Source: Candidatus Levybacteria bacterium RIFCSPHIGHO2_01_FULL_36_15b
GTDB lineage: Bacteria > Patescibacteria > Microgenomatia > Levybacterales > UBA12049
Length of the DNA: 64,000 nt
NCBI GenBank assembly: GCA_001782045.1
Contig: MFNK01000009.1
Span: forward strand, 18,240-82,239
Direction of reading: 5' to 3'
The notes beneath the pieces are model-generated. The model did no database searches. It saw nothing but the letters and a program-made list of their open reading frames with translations, and was not told the origin of the DNA. Every line of letters begins with the position of its first letter. The first letter of the stretch is position 1. A program made the translations under genes and the position numbers. This document shows, piece after piece, positions 41,653 to 48,728 of this stretch.

Positions 41653-42436
41653 GTAAAGAGGGATAATTTCCGCGTCTCCAAAAACTGCTCGTAAAGTATT
41701 TTTTAAGTTTATCCAGGACAGGATTAGAATGAGAAGGTTCTTCTTCAATCGTAAGTTGAGTAAAACTTGATGGTCGAATCCACGGCCAAATTTGAATTTG
41801 ACCTTCTCTTTGTGCAATAACTGTTTCCTCTGGTGTCATTCCTTGTGCTTGCCATACTAATCTTTCCAGTTGAGGATGCCAACTTTCCCATAAAATTTGA
41901 TCTTTTGTTTTTTCTTTTAGATCTTGTTCACCACCATTTATTAGCATTTTATTATGTCTCGTAAGATAACTTGAGAGTTTTAATTCTTTTTCAGCAAGAG
42001 GTAGGCTGTTCCATCCATCTAATGCGGCCTTTTTAACCCAAGAACCATTTATTTGTCCATCCTGTTCTTCTTGTTTAGCTATCTCTTCGCTTAGCATTCT
42101 ATTTCTAATTTTCTGTTTGCCGTGTTTCAATTGTAGACTGCTCGATTTTACCTCACCTTCAGCTTCGCTTAAAGGAAAGCCTTCAACGAACTTTATTATA
42201 AAATCACTACCTTTTGCATATCGTTCTTTCAGAATTACTTCTGCAACAATATCTGTTTGGGATGCTATTATCTTTTGTGTTCTTATTTCTGTTATATCTC
42301 CTCTTTCGTTCCAGAGATCATGAAGAAAAGCTCCATTATCTTTTTGCTGTTCTTTAATTTTTCTTCTCGTGAGACGCACAGGGATCTCAAAATGAGGCGC
42401 GGATATTTGATCTAATTCGGATGGTGCAATTCCCAT
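41633..42436 (-). CDS. Unknown 267-aa protein inserted between fusA and tuf
   Basis: A soluble, charged protein with many Trp and Gln residues (LTRRKIKEQQ, then ESWHPQLERLVWQAQ). No membrane segment, signal or known motif. It is on the opposite strand, overlaps the fusA end by 20 bases and separates fusA from tuf, which are usually adjacent. This looks like an accessory insertion. It has its own promoter at 42445-42473. Confidence 0.65.
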   Translation of the reverse strand: MGIAPSELDQISAPHFEIPVRLTRRKIKEQQKDNGAFLHDLWNERGDITEIRTQKIIASQTDIVAEVILKERYAKGSDFIIKFVEGFPLSEAEGEVKSSSLQLKHGKQKIRNRMLSEEIAKQEEQDGQINGSWVKKAALDGWNSLPLAEKELKLSSYLTRHNKMLINGGEQDLKEKTKDQILWESWHPQLERLVWQAQGMTPEETVIAQREGQIQIWPWIRPSSFTQLTIEEEPSHSNPVLDKLKKYFTSSFWRRGNYPSLPIQLFR

Positions 42437-42444
42437 CTGATTTA

Positions 42445-42473
42445 ATTGTGGTAGTTCAAAAAATATTTGTCAA
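42445..42473 (-). promoter_or_regulatory. Promoter of the 41633-42436 gene
   Basis: Minus strand TTGACA (42473-42468), 17-base spacer, CACAAT (42450-42445), then 8 bases to the ATG. Its -35 box overlaps the -35 box of the divergent gene at 42504. Confidence 0.65.
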
Positions 42474-42497
42474 GAAGATTATTTGTTTTGGTATACT
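42467..42497 (+). promoter_or_regulatory. Promoter of the 42504 gene, leaderless type
   Basis: TTGTCA, 19-base spacer, TATACT, then 6 bases to a GTG start at 42504. Confidence 0.55.
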
Positions 42498-42503
42498 AAA
42501 TAT

Positions 42504-43061
42504 GTGGTAAAAATAAAATCCTTCAGGTATAAAAATCTTCTTGGGGCTTTTTTGGGAATTCTTATCGCGCTTCTTCTGTCTCGCTTTGAGCCTTTTCACT
42601 TATTTCTTCTAAACTTACATGAATTAGGTTACTTAGGTGCCTTTATTGCCGGAGCGCTTTTTGTTTCTACTTTCACGGTTGCAACAGGGGCTGTAATACT
42701 TCTTGTTTTAGCTGAAAGTCTTTCGCCCGTAGAGTTGGCCCTAATAGGTGGTTTAGGCTCGGTTCTTGGAGATTTTTTTATTTTCAAGTTTATCAAAAAC
42801 TCGCTCTCGATTGAAATTACTGAAATTTATAATCACTTTGGGGGTAACCATCTTTCAAAAATCCTACACACAAAATATTTTAGTTGGACTTTGCCGGTAA
42901 TTGGCGCGATTATTATCGCTTCTCCATTTCCCGATGAATTAGGAGTAAGTTTACTAGGGATATCCAGAATGAAGACGTATCAATTCTTAATTCTCGCATT
43001 TATTTTAGATTTTTTAGGCATATTTCTCATAGTAAGTGCGTCAGCTTTAATAAAACCTTAA
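42504..43061 (+). CDS. Membrane protein, possibly DedA/VTT-like
   Basis: The GTG at 42504 is chosen because a -10 box lies exactly 6 bases before it; the nearby ATG is out of frame and an upstream TTG precedes the -10 box. The 185-aa protein has about five hydrophobic segments. The pattern FIAGALFVSTFTVATGAVIL, GGLGSVLGDFFIFKFIK and ASPFPDELGVSLLGISRM resembles membrane proteins of the DedA/VTT type (G-x3-GD motif and a Pro-containing re-entrant loop). The transported substrate is unknown, and the family call is tentative. Confidence 0.55.
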   Translation: MVKIKSFRYKNLLGAFLGILIALLLSRFEPFHLFLLNLHELGYLGAFIAGALFVSTFTVATGAVILLVLAESLSPVELALIGGLGSVLGDFFIFKFIKNSLSIEITEIYNHFGGNHLSKILHTKYFSWTLPVIGAIIIASPFPDELGVSLLGISRMKTYQFLILAFILDFLGIFLIVSASALIKP

Positions 43062-43069
43062 ATTCCTAC

Positions 43070-43098
43070 TTGACGAAAGCTTGTAAGTAATGTATATT
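43070..43098 (+). promoter_or_regulatory. tuf promoter and short leader
   Basis: TTGACG, 17-base spacer, TATATT. The leader of about 30 bases has a weak ACCT/AGGT hairpin (43106-43119) followed by eight T before the tuf ATG at 43135. Confidence 0.75.
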
Positions 43099-43134
43099 TA
43101 ATTCAACCTTGGAACAGGTATTTTTTTTGCTCAT

Positions 43135-44316
43135 ATGGCAGATAAATTCGAGAGAACAAAACCACATGTAAATATAGGAACCATCGGTCACGTAGACCAT
43201 GGTAAGACAACGCTAACCGCAGCTATTGCAACAGTACTGTCTAAAAGCGGTAAGGCAACAGCAAAAAAGTACGAAGATATTGATAACGCTCCGGAAGAAA
43301 AAGCAAGAGGAGTCACAATTAATATTTCCCATATTGAATACGAAACAGACAAAAGACACTATGCACACATTGACGCACCAGGACATGCAGATTACATTAA
43401 GAACATGATCACAGGAGCTGCCCAAATGGACGGCTCAATCTTAGTTGTTTCTGCCCCGGACGGCCCCATGCCACAAACAAGAGAACACATACTCCTCGCT
43501 CGACAAGTAGGAGTTCCTGCAATTGTCGTTTTCTTAAACAAAACAGATATGGTTCAGGATGCAGAACTTTTGGACTTGGTAGAAATGGAAGTAAGAGAAC
43601 TCTTAACCAAATATCAATATCCTGGCAATGACGTGCCTATTATTCGTGGGTCAGCGCTTAAAGCTTTGGAAGGCGACGCAGAAGCAGAAAAGCAAATACT
43701 GGCCTTAATGGATGCAGTTGATACTTATATTCCAACTCCAACAAGAGATTTAGACAAACCATTCCTTATGCCTGTTGAAGACGTCTTCTCTATTAAAGGA
43801 AGAGGAACAGTTGTTACGGGAAGAGTTGAAAGAGGAAAGGTCAAAGTTAACGAGCCGGTTGAAATAGTCGGAATTAAAGCTACAAAACAGTCTGTTGTAA
43901 CCGGAGTAGAAATGTTTAGAAAAATGCTTGATGAAGGACAGGCAGGAGATAATGTTGGACTGCTCTTGCGAGGTGTTGAAAAAGCAGACGTTGAAAGAGG
44001 ACAGGTTATTGCAAAGCCAGGCTCGATTACGCCTCACAAAGAATTTGAAGCAGAAGCATATATTCTTACAAAAGAAGAAGGCGGACGACATACACCGTTC
44101 TTTACAGGATACAGACCTCAGTTCTTTATTAGAACAACTGACGTAACAGGAGAAGCAGCGCTGCCAAGCGGTGTAGAAATGGTTATGCCAGGGGATAATA
44201 CAAAAATGACAGTAAAACTTATTGCACCAGTTGCAATGGAAGAGGGACTCAGATTCGCAATAAGAGAAGGCGGAAAAACAGTTGGAGCAGGAGTAATCTC
44301 CAAAATAATCTCTTAA
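43135..44316 (+). CDS. tuf: Elongation factor Tu
   Basis: EF-Tu (393 aa) delivers aminoacyl-tRNA to the ribosome. G1 is GHVDHGKTTLTAAI, G3 is DAPGHADYIKNM, G4 is NKTDMVQD and G5 is GSALKAL. Domain II (GRGTVVTGRVERG) and domain III (TPFFTGYRPQFFIRTTDVTG) are complete. The codon use (many ACA, AGA, GAC) is like that of a highly expressed gene. The tuf-rpsJ order is standard. Confidence 0.98.
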   Translation: MADKFERTKPHVNIGTIGHVDHGKTTLTAAIATVLSKSGKATAKKYEDIDNAPEEKARGVTINISHIEYETDKRHYAHIDAPGHADYIKNMITGAAQMDGSILVVSAPDGPMPQTREHILLARQVGVPAIVVFLNKTDMVQDAELLDLVEMEVRELLTKYQYPGNDVPIIRGSALKALEGDAEAEKQILALMDAVDTYIPTPTRDLDKPFLMPVEDVFSIKGRGTVVTGRVERGKVKVNEPVEIVGIKATKQSVVTGVEMFRKMLDEGQAGDNVGLLLRGVEKADVERGQVIAKPGSITPHKEFEAEAYILTKEEGGRHTPFFTGYRPQFFIRTTDVTGEAALPSGVEMVMPGDNTKMTVKLIAPVAMEEGLRFAIREGGKTVGAGVISKIIS

Positions 44317-44329
44317 TCCAAAAGTCTGC

Positions 44330-44347
44330 CCTGCCTGCGCAGGCAGG
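44330..44347. repeat. 18-bp perfect palindrome between tuf and rpsJ
   Basis: CCTGCCTGCGCAGGCAGG is a perfect palindrome and strikingly GC-rich in this AT-rich DNA. There is no T-run behind it, so it is not a standard intrinsic terminator. Similar CCTGCCTGC palindromes are, as I recall, common dispersed repeats in CPR genomes. Confidence 0.75.
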
Positions 44348-44377
44348 CTCATTTAGCTCTTTGATTTAAATACACAT

Positions 44378-44686
44378 ATGCCAAAAGGAAGAATTAGAGT
44401 AAAACTCAAAAGTTACGACGCGAGAGTAATAGACTCTACATGTCAGCAAATTTTAGACACGGCAATTAGAACCGGGGCTAAAGTTGTTGGGCCAATTCCA
44501 CTTCCCAGCAAAAGATCGGTATATGCGGTAAATAAATCAACTTTTATAGACAAAAACGCACGAGACCACTTTCAAATAAAAATCCACAAAAGACTCATAG
44601 ATATAATCTCACCCACAGAAAAAACAATTGACAGTCTTACGCATTTAGAATTACCTGCTGGAGTGAATATTGAGATAAGGATGTAG
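44378..44686 (+). CDS. rpsJ: 30S ribosomal protein S10
   Basis: S10 (102 aa) belongs to the 30S head and, with NusB, to antitermination complexes. Typical segments are RVKLKSYDARVIDSTCQQIL and HKRLIDIISPTEKTIDSL, ending PAGVNIEIRM. The last 11 codons are duplicated with synonymous changes at 45107-45139 (see that feature). rplC is separated from rpsJ by two accessory genes, an unusual break in this operon. Confidence 0.97.
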   Translation: MPKGRIRVKLKSYDARVIDSTCQQILDTAIRTGAKVVGPIPLPSKRSVYAVNKSTFIDKNARDHFQIKIHKRLIDIISPTEKTIDSLTHLELPAGVNIEIRM

Positions 44687-44692
44687 TATAAT
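44687..44692 (+). promoter_or_regulatory. -10 box of the 44699 gene, leaderless type
   Basis: TATAAT directly after the rpsJ stop, exactly 6 bases before the ATG at 44699. Confidence 0.6.
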
Positions 44693-44698
44693 TCGTTT

Positions 44699-45106
44699 AT
44701 GGATACACCAGCAAATCCAAATCAACCTCCACAAGATCCCTTTAACTTAGCCCGACAGATATCTACTGATCCCGCAGTTCCAGACGAGCAGAAATTGGAA
44801 ATGTTAACGGAAATTGGCAGAGGTGTTGGCGTTGATGTAGATAGAATAAATAGATTGCAACGTGTTCCAATTATACAACGTGCGGAAATAATAGCAGGAC
44901 ATATTGCTCGACATGGAGAAACTGTTAGGCAGATTACCGATTTTCAAACGGAAGCAAAAAGTCAATTACGCGAAGCAGATTCACAGCTGGCTAAATCGAC
45001 GGCGGAAATAGCAGCTAGACTGGATGAGCTAAGAAGATTCCATGAGCCAAGAATAGCAGAAGCAGACATAGCCGTACGCCGTCCCAAAAACACCCCTGAA
45101 AAATAA
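44699..45106 (+). CDS. Unknown 135-aa coiled-coil protein inserted after rpsJ
   Basis: A Pro/Asn-rich N-terminus (TPANPNQPPQDPFNLARQI) is followed by helices, with a probable coiled coil at about 75-125 (QLREADSQLAKSTAEIAARL). There are no membrane segments. Directly behind its stop lies a second copy of the rpsJ 3' end, so this gene sits inside a duplicated rpsJ terminus and was most likely acquired by recombination. Function unknown. Confidence 0.65.
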   Translation: MDTPANPNQPPQDPFNLARQISTDPAVPDEQKLEMLTEIGRGVGVDVDRINRLQRVPIIQRAEIIAGHIARHGETVRQITDFQTEAKSQLREADSQLAKSTAEIAARLDELRRFHEPRIAEADIAVRRPKNTPEK

Positions 45107-45139
45107 CCTGCAGGCGTAAACATCGAAATCAGGATGTAG
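45107..45139 (+). repeat. Relic copy of the rpsJ 3' end
   Basis: These 33 bases translate to PAGVNIEIRM-stop, identical to the S10 C-terminus at 44654-44686. Seven of the ten sense codons differ only at the third base (for example GTG/GTA, AAT/AAC, GAG/GAA). It follows the stop of the inserted gene without a gap. There is no rpsJ reading frame in front of it. Synonymous divergence means both copies were once functional ends of rpsJ genes. Confidence 0.85.
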
Positions 45140-45141
45140 AA

Positions 45142-45169
45142 TTGACTTGTATCTCTTTAATGCTATAAT
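45142..45169 (+). promoter_or_regulatory. Promoter of the 45176 gene, leaderless type
   Basis: TTGACT, 16-base spacer, TATAAT, then 6 bases to the ATG at 45176. Confidence 0.75.
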
Positions 45170-45175
45170 TTCTAT

Positions 45176-45708
45176 ATGGAACCTGTTGATAGTCAAGAAA
45201 TCGCTGCTAATTCTCTAGAGCAAAGCATTATTCTCCAGACCACGTTTTTAAAAGAGAAGAGCTTCAGAACGAATCAGAAAGCTTGTTCTCTAGTTTTCTA
45301 GATGTATTTAAGCAAGACCCTGATGTTCTAGAAGCCACAGCAGATTCCTTCTTTGATTATGGTGGGTCTCACGATTTTATAGAAATACCTAAAAGTAATT
45401 CTGAATATGAAATATCTACAGCTGATGATCCATATAATGGGGCTGTATATAGATTAGATATTGTTAGAAGAGAGGGAGAGGTTGAAGAACATCTAATTCT
45501 TAAAAGCGCACCCGAGAGGTTTAGAGGAAGCACCATAGTTATGGAAGGAGTGGGGTTTATATATCAATACCGAAATGAGGAGACGCAAGGGTATCGTCCA
45601 TACTCAAATTCACCAATAGCTTTGGATGCTGCTCGAACTCTTTTAGAAAAAACAAAAAGAGATTTTCAAGATGCACCCCAACCAAATCCGGCCAATCCTC
45701 AGACTTAA
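45176..45708 (+). CDS. Unknown protein encoded in two frames (apparent -1 frameshift near 45250)
   Basis: The ORF from the promoter-defined ATG at 45176 (MEPVDSQEIAANSLEQ) hits a stop at 45301, while a sensible coding frame shifted by -1 runs from about 45253 to 45708. At 45247-45253 the sequence TTTAAAA lies in the phase T-TTA-AAA, a classical -1 slippery site. A shift there joins FLK to REELQNESESLFSSFLDVF without loss. The full product would be about 177 residues: acidic, soluble, with no known family, ending in a Pro/Asn tail. Alternatives are an indel mutation or a sequencing error in the T5/A4 run. It separates rpsJ from rplC together with the 44699 gene. Confidence 0.5.
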
Positions 45709-45767
45709 ACGCTCCCATTAAGAATCCACAGGTTAAAATTCAAACGCGAAAACCTATCAGCCTCCTC

Positions 45768-45796
45768 TTGCAATTGACCTCATCAATATATATAAT
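45768..45796 (+). promoter_or_regulatory. rplC (ribosomal cluster) promoter
   Basis: TTGCAA, 17-base spacer, TATAAT. An alternative pairing is TTGACC (45774) with TACAAG 17 bases later. Either way, transcription begins about 110 bases before rplC. The bases from 45709 to this promoter hold no feature I can name. Confidence 0.6.
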
Positions 45797-45808
45797 TACA
45801 AGTACAAA

Positions 45809-45844
45809 ATGGCTAAAACACAGGAGGTGATGTTAGCTACATAG
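45809..45844 (+). CDS. Putative 11-aa leader peptide of the rplC operon
   Basis: The ORF MAKTQEVMLAT-TAG lies just behind the promoter. It contains AGGAGGTG followed by an internal ATG, so either MAKTQEVMLAT or MLAT could be made. Its last codons and stop (GCTACATAG, 45836-45844) form one arm of the proposed antiterminator. Confidence 0.45.
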   Translation: MAKTQEVMLAT

Positions 45845-45900
45845 GAGTAAATTCGCTACTTTTTTTGTAAGTAAAAGCGGCTCTATGTGGCCGCCTTTTT
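45836..45900 (+). terminator. rplC leader attenuator (terminator/antiterminator)
   Basis: GCGGC (45877-45881) and GCCGC (45890-45894) form a hairpin followed by C and TTTTT, 16 bases before rplC. The loop and 3' arm CTATGTGGC (45883-45891) can instead pair with GCTACATAG (45836-45844): nine base pairs, one G-U. This would prevent the terminator. A ribosome on the leader ORF's stop would block the antiterminator. Confidence 0.6.
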
Positions 45901-45916
45901 GTTGTTTAGGAGAATT

Positions 45917-46855
45917 ATGCAAATTTTATCTTTAGTAGGAAGAAAAGTCAGTCAAAAACAAGGATTTTTGCAGAACGGTAAAAGAGTTCCGTTAACTGCA
46001 GTAAATGTGATGGGTAACATGGTAACTCAGCTTAAGACAGCCGACAAAGAAGGCTACACTGCAATTCAGCTAGGTATGGATATTAAGAAAAAACCAGGCA
46101 AAAGAGACCTGAATAGAGCAAAACAAGCGGGGCTAGAAAAAGCACCCCGCTTTTTTACAGAAATAAGAGTGGATGATCTTGAAGGTGCAACCCTAGGCGC
46201 AGAATTAAAATTTGAGGAAGTTTTCGTTCCCGGAGATATTGTTGACGTAACAGGAACTTCAAAAGGAAAAGGATTTGCAGGAGGAGTAAAAAGACACGGA
46301 TTCCACGGAGGACCTAGAACCCATGGACAATCAGACAGGGAAAGAGCGCCCGGCTCAATTGGTCAAACAACAACACCAGGAAGAGTTTATAAAGGTAAAA
46401 AAATGGCAGGAAGAATGGGAACAGATACGGTAACTGTTAAAAATTTAGAAATTATAGAAGTAACTGCAGACGGAGTTTTACTAATAAAAGGATTAGTTCC
46501 CGGACATTTAAACGGATATGTAACAATTAAAAAAGTTGGAGAAAATAAAAAATTTGAACCGTTATATAAGGAAGAAGTAAAAGAACCAATTTCAGAAAGC
46601 ACCAGTGAAAGTTCAGAAAATCAGACAAGCGGAACCGACCTGTCGCATTCTTCGGATGACGCTCAGGCTGTTCAACCTGAACAACAAAACCTAGAGTCAC
46701 CTTCGCTAAATAACAGCTCGGCAACTGACTCTGAAGATATTAAAGTTAATACTGAGCCGGCTGTCAGTTCACCTCAGAATGAACAGGTCGATACCACTCC
46801 AAAGAAAAATAAAGAAGAAATTAAAGAGGAGGTAGCTGAAGATGCCAAGAGCTAA
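45917..46855 (+). CDS. rplC: 50S ribosomal protein L3 with long acidic C-terminal tail
   Basis: ATG at 45917 is chosen with AGGAG 5 bases upstream; longer in-frame starts would lie in the attenuator hairpin. The L3 core (residues 1 to about 212; FEEVFVPGDIVDVTGTSKGK, GGPRTHGQSDRERAPGSIGQ) is complete. About 100 extra residues follow, rich in Ser, Glu, Gln and Pro (ESTSESSENQTSGTDLS) and clearly disordered, an unusual addition to L3. It overlaps rplD by 14 bases. Confidence 0.95.
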   Translation: MQILSLVGRKVSQKQGFLQNGKRVPLTAVNVMGNMVTQLKTADKEGYTAIQLGMDIKKKPGKRDLNRAKQAGLEKAPRFFTEIRVDDLEGATLGAELKFEEVFVPGDIVDVTGTSKGKGFAGGVKRHGFHGGPRTHGQSDRERAPGSIGQTTTPGRVYKGKKMAGRMGTDTVTVKNLEIIEVTADGVLLIKGLVPGHLNGYVTIKKVGENKKFEPLYKEEVKEPISESTSESSENQTSGTDLSHSSDDAQAVQPEQQNLESPSLNNSSATDSEDIKVNTEPAVSSPQNEQVDTTPKKNKEEIKEEVAEDAKS

Positions 46856-47591
46856 AGCTCAAGTTAAAAGCTCAAAGTCAAAAGTTATAAAGAAAGAAAC
46901 ATCAAAAGCTCCAAAAAAAGCGGTAAAAGAATTATCTAAGCAAACAGGATTAAAACTAAGTGTTTATTCTGCAACCGGAAGAGTTTTGGAAAGCATGAGT
47001 CTTCCTAAAGAAATTTTCGGAGTGGAAGAAAACAAAAGCTTACTTGCCCAGGCTGTAAGAGTTTATCTTGCAAATCAAAGAAGCGGAACTGCAAAGTCAA
47101 AAAGCAGGGGAGAAGTAAATATTTCTACAAGAAAAATTTACAGACAGAAAGGAACAGGCCGGGCAAGACATGGCGCTGCTTCAGCTCCTATTTTTGTTGG
47201 AGGAGGAGTTGCTTTTGGACCAAGGCCCCACGATTTTTCATTAAAACTTTCTAAAAATCTCAGAAGGAAAGCATTATTTATGGCGCTTTCTTCAAAGCTT
47301 GCAGAAGGGGAAATAAAAATAGTTTCAGGATTTGAAAAACTGGAGCCTAAAACAAAAAACATGGCTCAAGCTTTTGCAAAAATAGAAAAAGAAGGAAAGA
47401 AAAGGAATTTATTATTGGTAACTCCGGATTCAACCGAAAAATACGTAAACGTAGTTAAAGCAGCAAGAAATATAAAAGGCGTAGAAATTATGCCCTCGAG
47501 TCTTTTAAATACATATCAGGTTCTTAAAGCAAAAGAATTATTATTCATGAAAGAAGCAATAAACACACTAAAGGAGAGCGCAGCAAAATGA
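46842..47591 (+). CDS. rplD: 50S ribosomal protein L4
   Basis: L4 (249 aa) lines the exit tunnel. The core has the loop motif STRKIYRQKGTGRARHGAAS and VAFGPRPHDFSLKLSKNLRR. The first 35 residues are a Lys/Ser-rich extension not present in most L4 proteins. Its TGA overlaps the ATG of the mini-ORF in front of rplW. Confidence 0.96.
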   Translation: MPRAKAQVKSSKSKVIKKETSKAPKKAVKELSKQTGLKLSVYSATGRVLESMSLPKEIFGVEENKSLLAQAVRVYLANQRSGTAKSKSRGEVNISTRKIYRQKGTGRARHGAASAPIFVGGGVAFGPRPHDFSLKLSKNLRRKALFMALSSKLAEGEIKIVSGFEKLEPKTKNMAQAFAKIEKEGKKRNLLLVTPDSTEKYVNVVKAARNIKGVEIMPSSLLNTYQVLKAKELLFMKEAINTLKESAAK

Positions 47592-47665
47592 ATCCCGTTA
47601 GAAAAATGAGTTCAAAAAAGATATTTCCAGAAATAAGGCTTAATATTTTAAGGAGGGTTTTCTAA
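47588..47665 (+). CDS. Upstream mini-ORF (25 aa) before rplW, inverted-repeat element
   Basis: The ATG overlaps the rplD stop and the TAA lies 4 bases before the rplW ATG. It begins MNPVRK and ends LRRVF. ATCCCGTTAGAAAA (47592-47605) is perfectly complementary to TTTTCTAACGGGAT (47658-47671), which includes the first two bases of the rplW start codon. The ribosome binding site AAGGAGG (47650-47656) is in the loop, 13 bases from the ATG. Length and both ends match the copy at 57675. Confidence 0.65.
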   Translation: MNPVRKMSSKKIFPEIRLNILRRVF

Positions 47666-47669
47666 CGGG

Positions 47670-47969
47670 ATGAATGCATTAAATATTATTTTACAGCCCG
47701 TAATTTCTGAAAAATCATTAAATGATGTAGGTAAATCAAGATTTACATTTAAAGTGGCAAGGAATACAAACAAAACTGAAATTAAAAAAGCAGTAGAGGA
47801 AAAATTTAAGGTAAATGTTTTAAAAGTTTCAACGATAAGCTTAGCGGGAAAAGAAAAACAAATACGAACAAGAACAAAAGTTGCAAAAGTAGCAAACAAG
47901 CCCTTTAAAAAGGCAGTCGTAACATTAAAAGAGGGACAAAAGATTGCAATTTTTGAGTCAGGAAAATAA
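47670..47969 (+). CDS. rplW: 50S ribosomal protein L23
   Basis: L23 (99 aa) sits at the tunnel exit and docks SRP and trigger factor. LQPVISEKSLNDVGKSRFTF and the VNVLKVSTISLAGKEK region are typical. Its start codon is partly inside the stem described at 47588, so translation probably depends on ribosomes finishing the mini-ORF. Confidence 0.95.
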   Translation: MNALNIILQPVISEKSLNDVGKSRFTFKVARNTNKTEIKKAVEEKFKVNVLKVSTISLAGKEKQIRTRTKVAKVANKPFKKAVVTLKEGQKIAIFESGK

Positions 47970-47971
47970 AT

Positions 47972-48727
47972 ATGAATAAATTACAAATAATAAAAAAGAA
48001 AATATCAGGTAGAGACGCAGCAGGAAGAGTTGCGGTAAGGCACCAGGGCGGAGAGCAAAAAAGATATTTGCGCGTCATTGATTTTAAAAGAGACAAAAAA
48101 AATATTGAAGGAAAAGTAGTATCGCTGGAATACGATCCGGGAAGAACAGTAGATATTGCGCTAGTGCAATATAGCGATGGAGAGAAAAGGTATATTTTAG
48201 CGCCCGAGGGTCTAAAGCTTAAAGATATAGTTATTGCATCCGATAGAGCAGTTGAGCTTAAAACGGGAAATGCGATGCCGCTTTCGGTACTTCCAATCGG
48301 TACGGTAGTTCATAATGTGGAGCTAAATCCGGGCAGAGGCGGACAGCTTGCAAGAGGCGCTGGTGCACAAGCAATTATTGCAGCAAAAGAAGGCGGATAT
48401 ATACATCTTAAGCTTCCGAGTGGCGAAGTTAGAAAAATTTTGCAGGCATCTATGGCAACAATAGGCGCATTGGGAAATGCAGATTTAAAAAACAGAGTAT
48501 TTGGAAAAGCTGGAACAAAAAGACATATGGGAATAAGGCCAACTGTTAGAGGAGTAGCCCAAAATCCAAGAAGCCATCCTCATGGTGGTGGAGAAGGAAG
48601 ATCGGGAATTGGTATGAGCTTACCTAAAACTTTCGCAGGAAGACCTGCGGTTGGAAAAACAAGGAGACCAAAAAAATATTCTAATAAATATATTTTACAA
48701 GGAAGAAAGAAAGGAAAGCATAATTAA
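47972..48727 (+). CDS. rplB: 50S ribosomal protein L2
   Basis: L2 (251 aa, about 25 fewer than E. coli, shortened at the N-terminus) supports the peptidyl-transferase centre. HQGGEQKRYLRVIDFKRDKK, GRGGQLARGAGAQAIIA and the active-site-near NPRSHPHGGGEGR loop are intact. It follows rplW by 2 bases. Confidence 0.97.
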   Translation: MNKLQIIKKKISGRDAAGRVAVRHQGGEQKRYLRVIDFKRDKKNIEGKVVSLEYDPGRTVDIALVQYSDGEKRYILAPEGLKLKDIVIASDRAVELKTGNAMPLSVLPIGTVVHNVELNPGRGGQLARGAGAQAIIAAKEGGYIHLKLPSGEVRKILQASMATIGALGNADLKNRVFGKAGTKRHMGIRPTVRGVAQNPRSHPHGGGEGRSGIGMSLPKTFAGRPAVGKTRRPKKYSNKYILQGRKKGKHN

Positions 48728-48728
48728 G

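Noticed and set aside
42483..42503. Earlier TTG start for the membrane protein at 42504
   Set aside because: It would place the start upstream of the -10 box TATACT; the GTG fits the 6-base spacing seen elsewhere.
43104..43128. Attenuator before tuf (ACCT/AGGT hairpin and eight T)
   Set aside because: The stem has only four base pairs; I mention it with the promoter but do not claim regulation.
45709..45767. A further relic of a ribosomal gene in front of the rplC promoter
   Set aside because: One frame is open for about 25 codons but does not match S10 or any neighbour, unlike the clear copy at 45107.
45833..45868. A second terminator before rplC (TAGC...GCTA followed by seven T)
   Set aside because: Only four base pairs; too weak compared with the GCGGC/GCCGC hairpin behind it.
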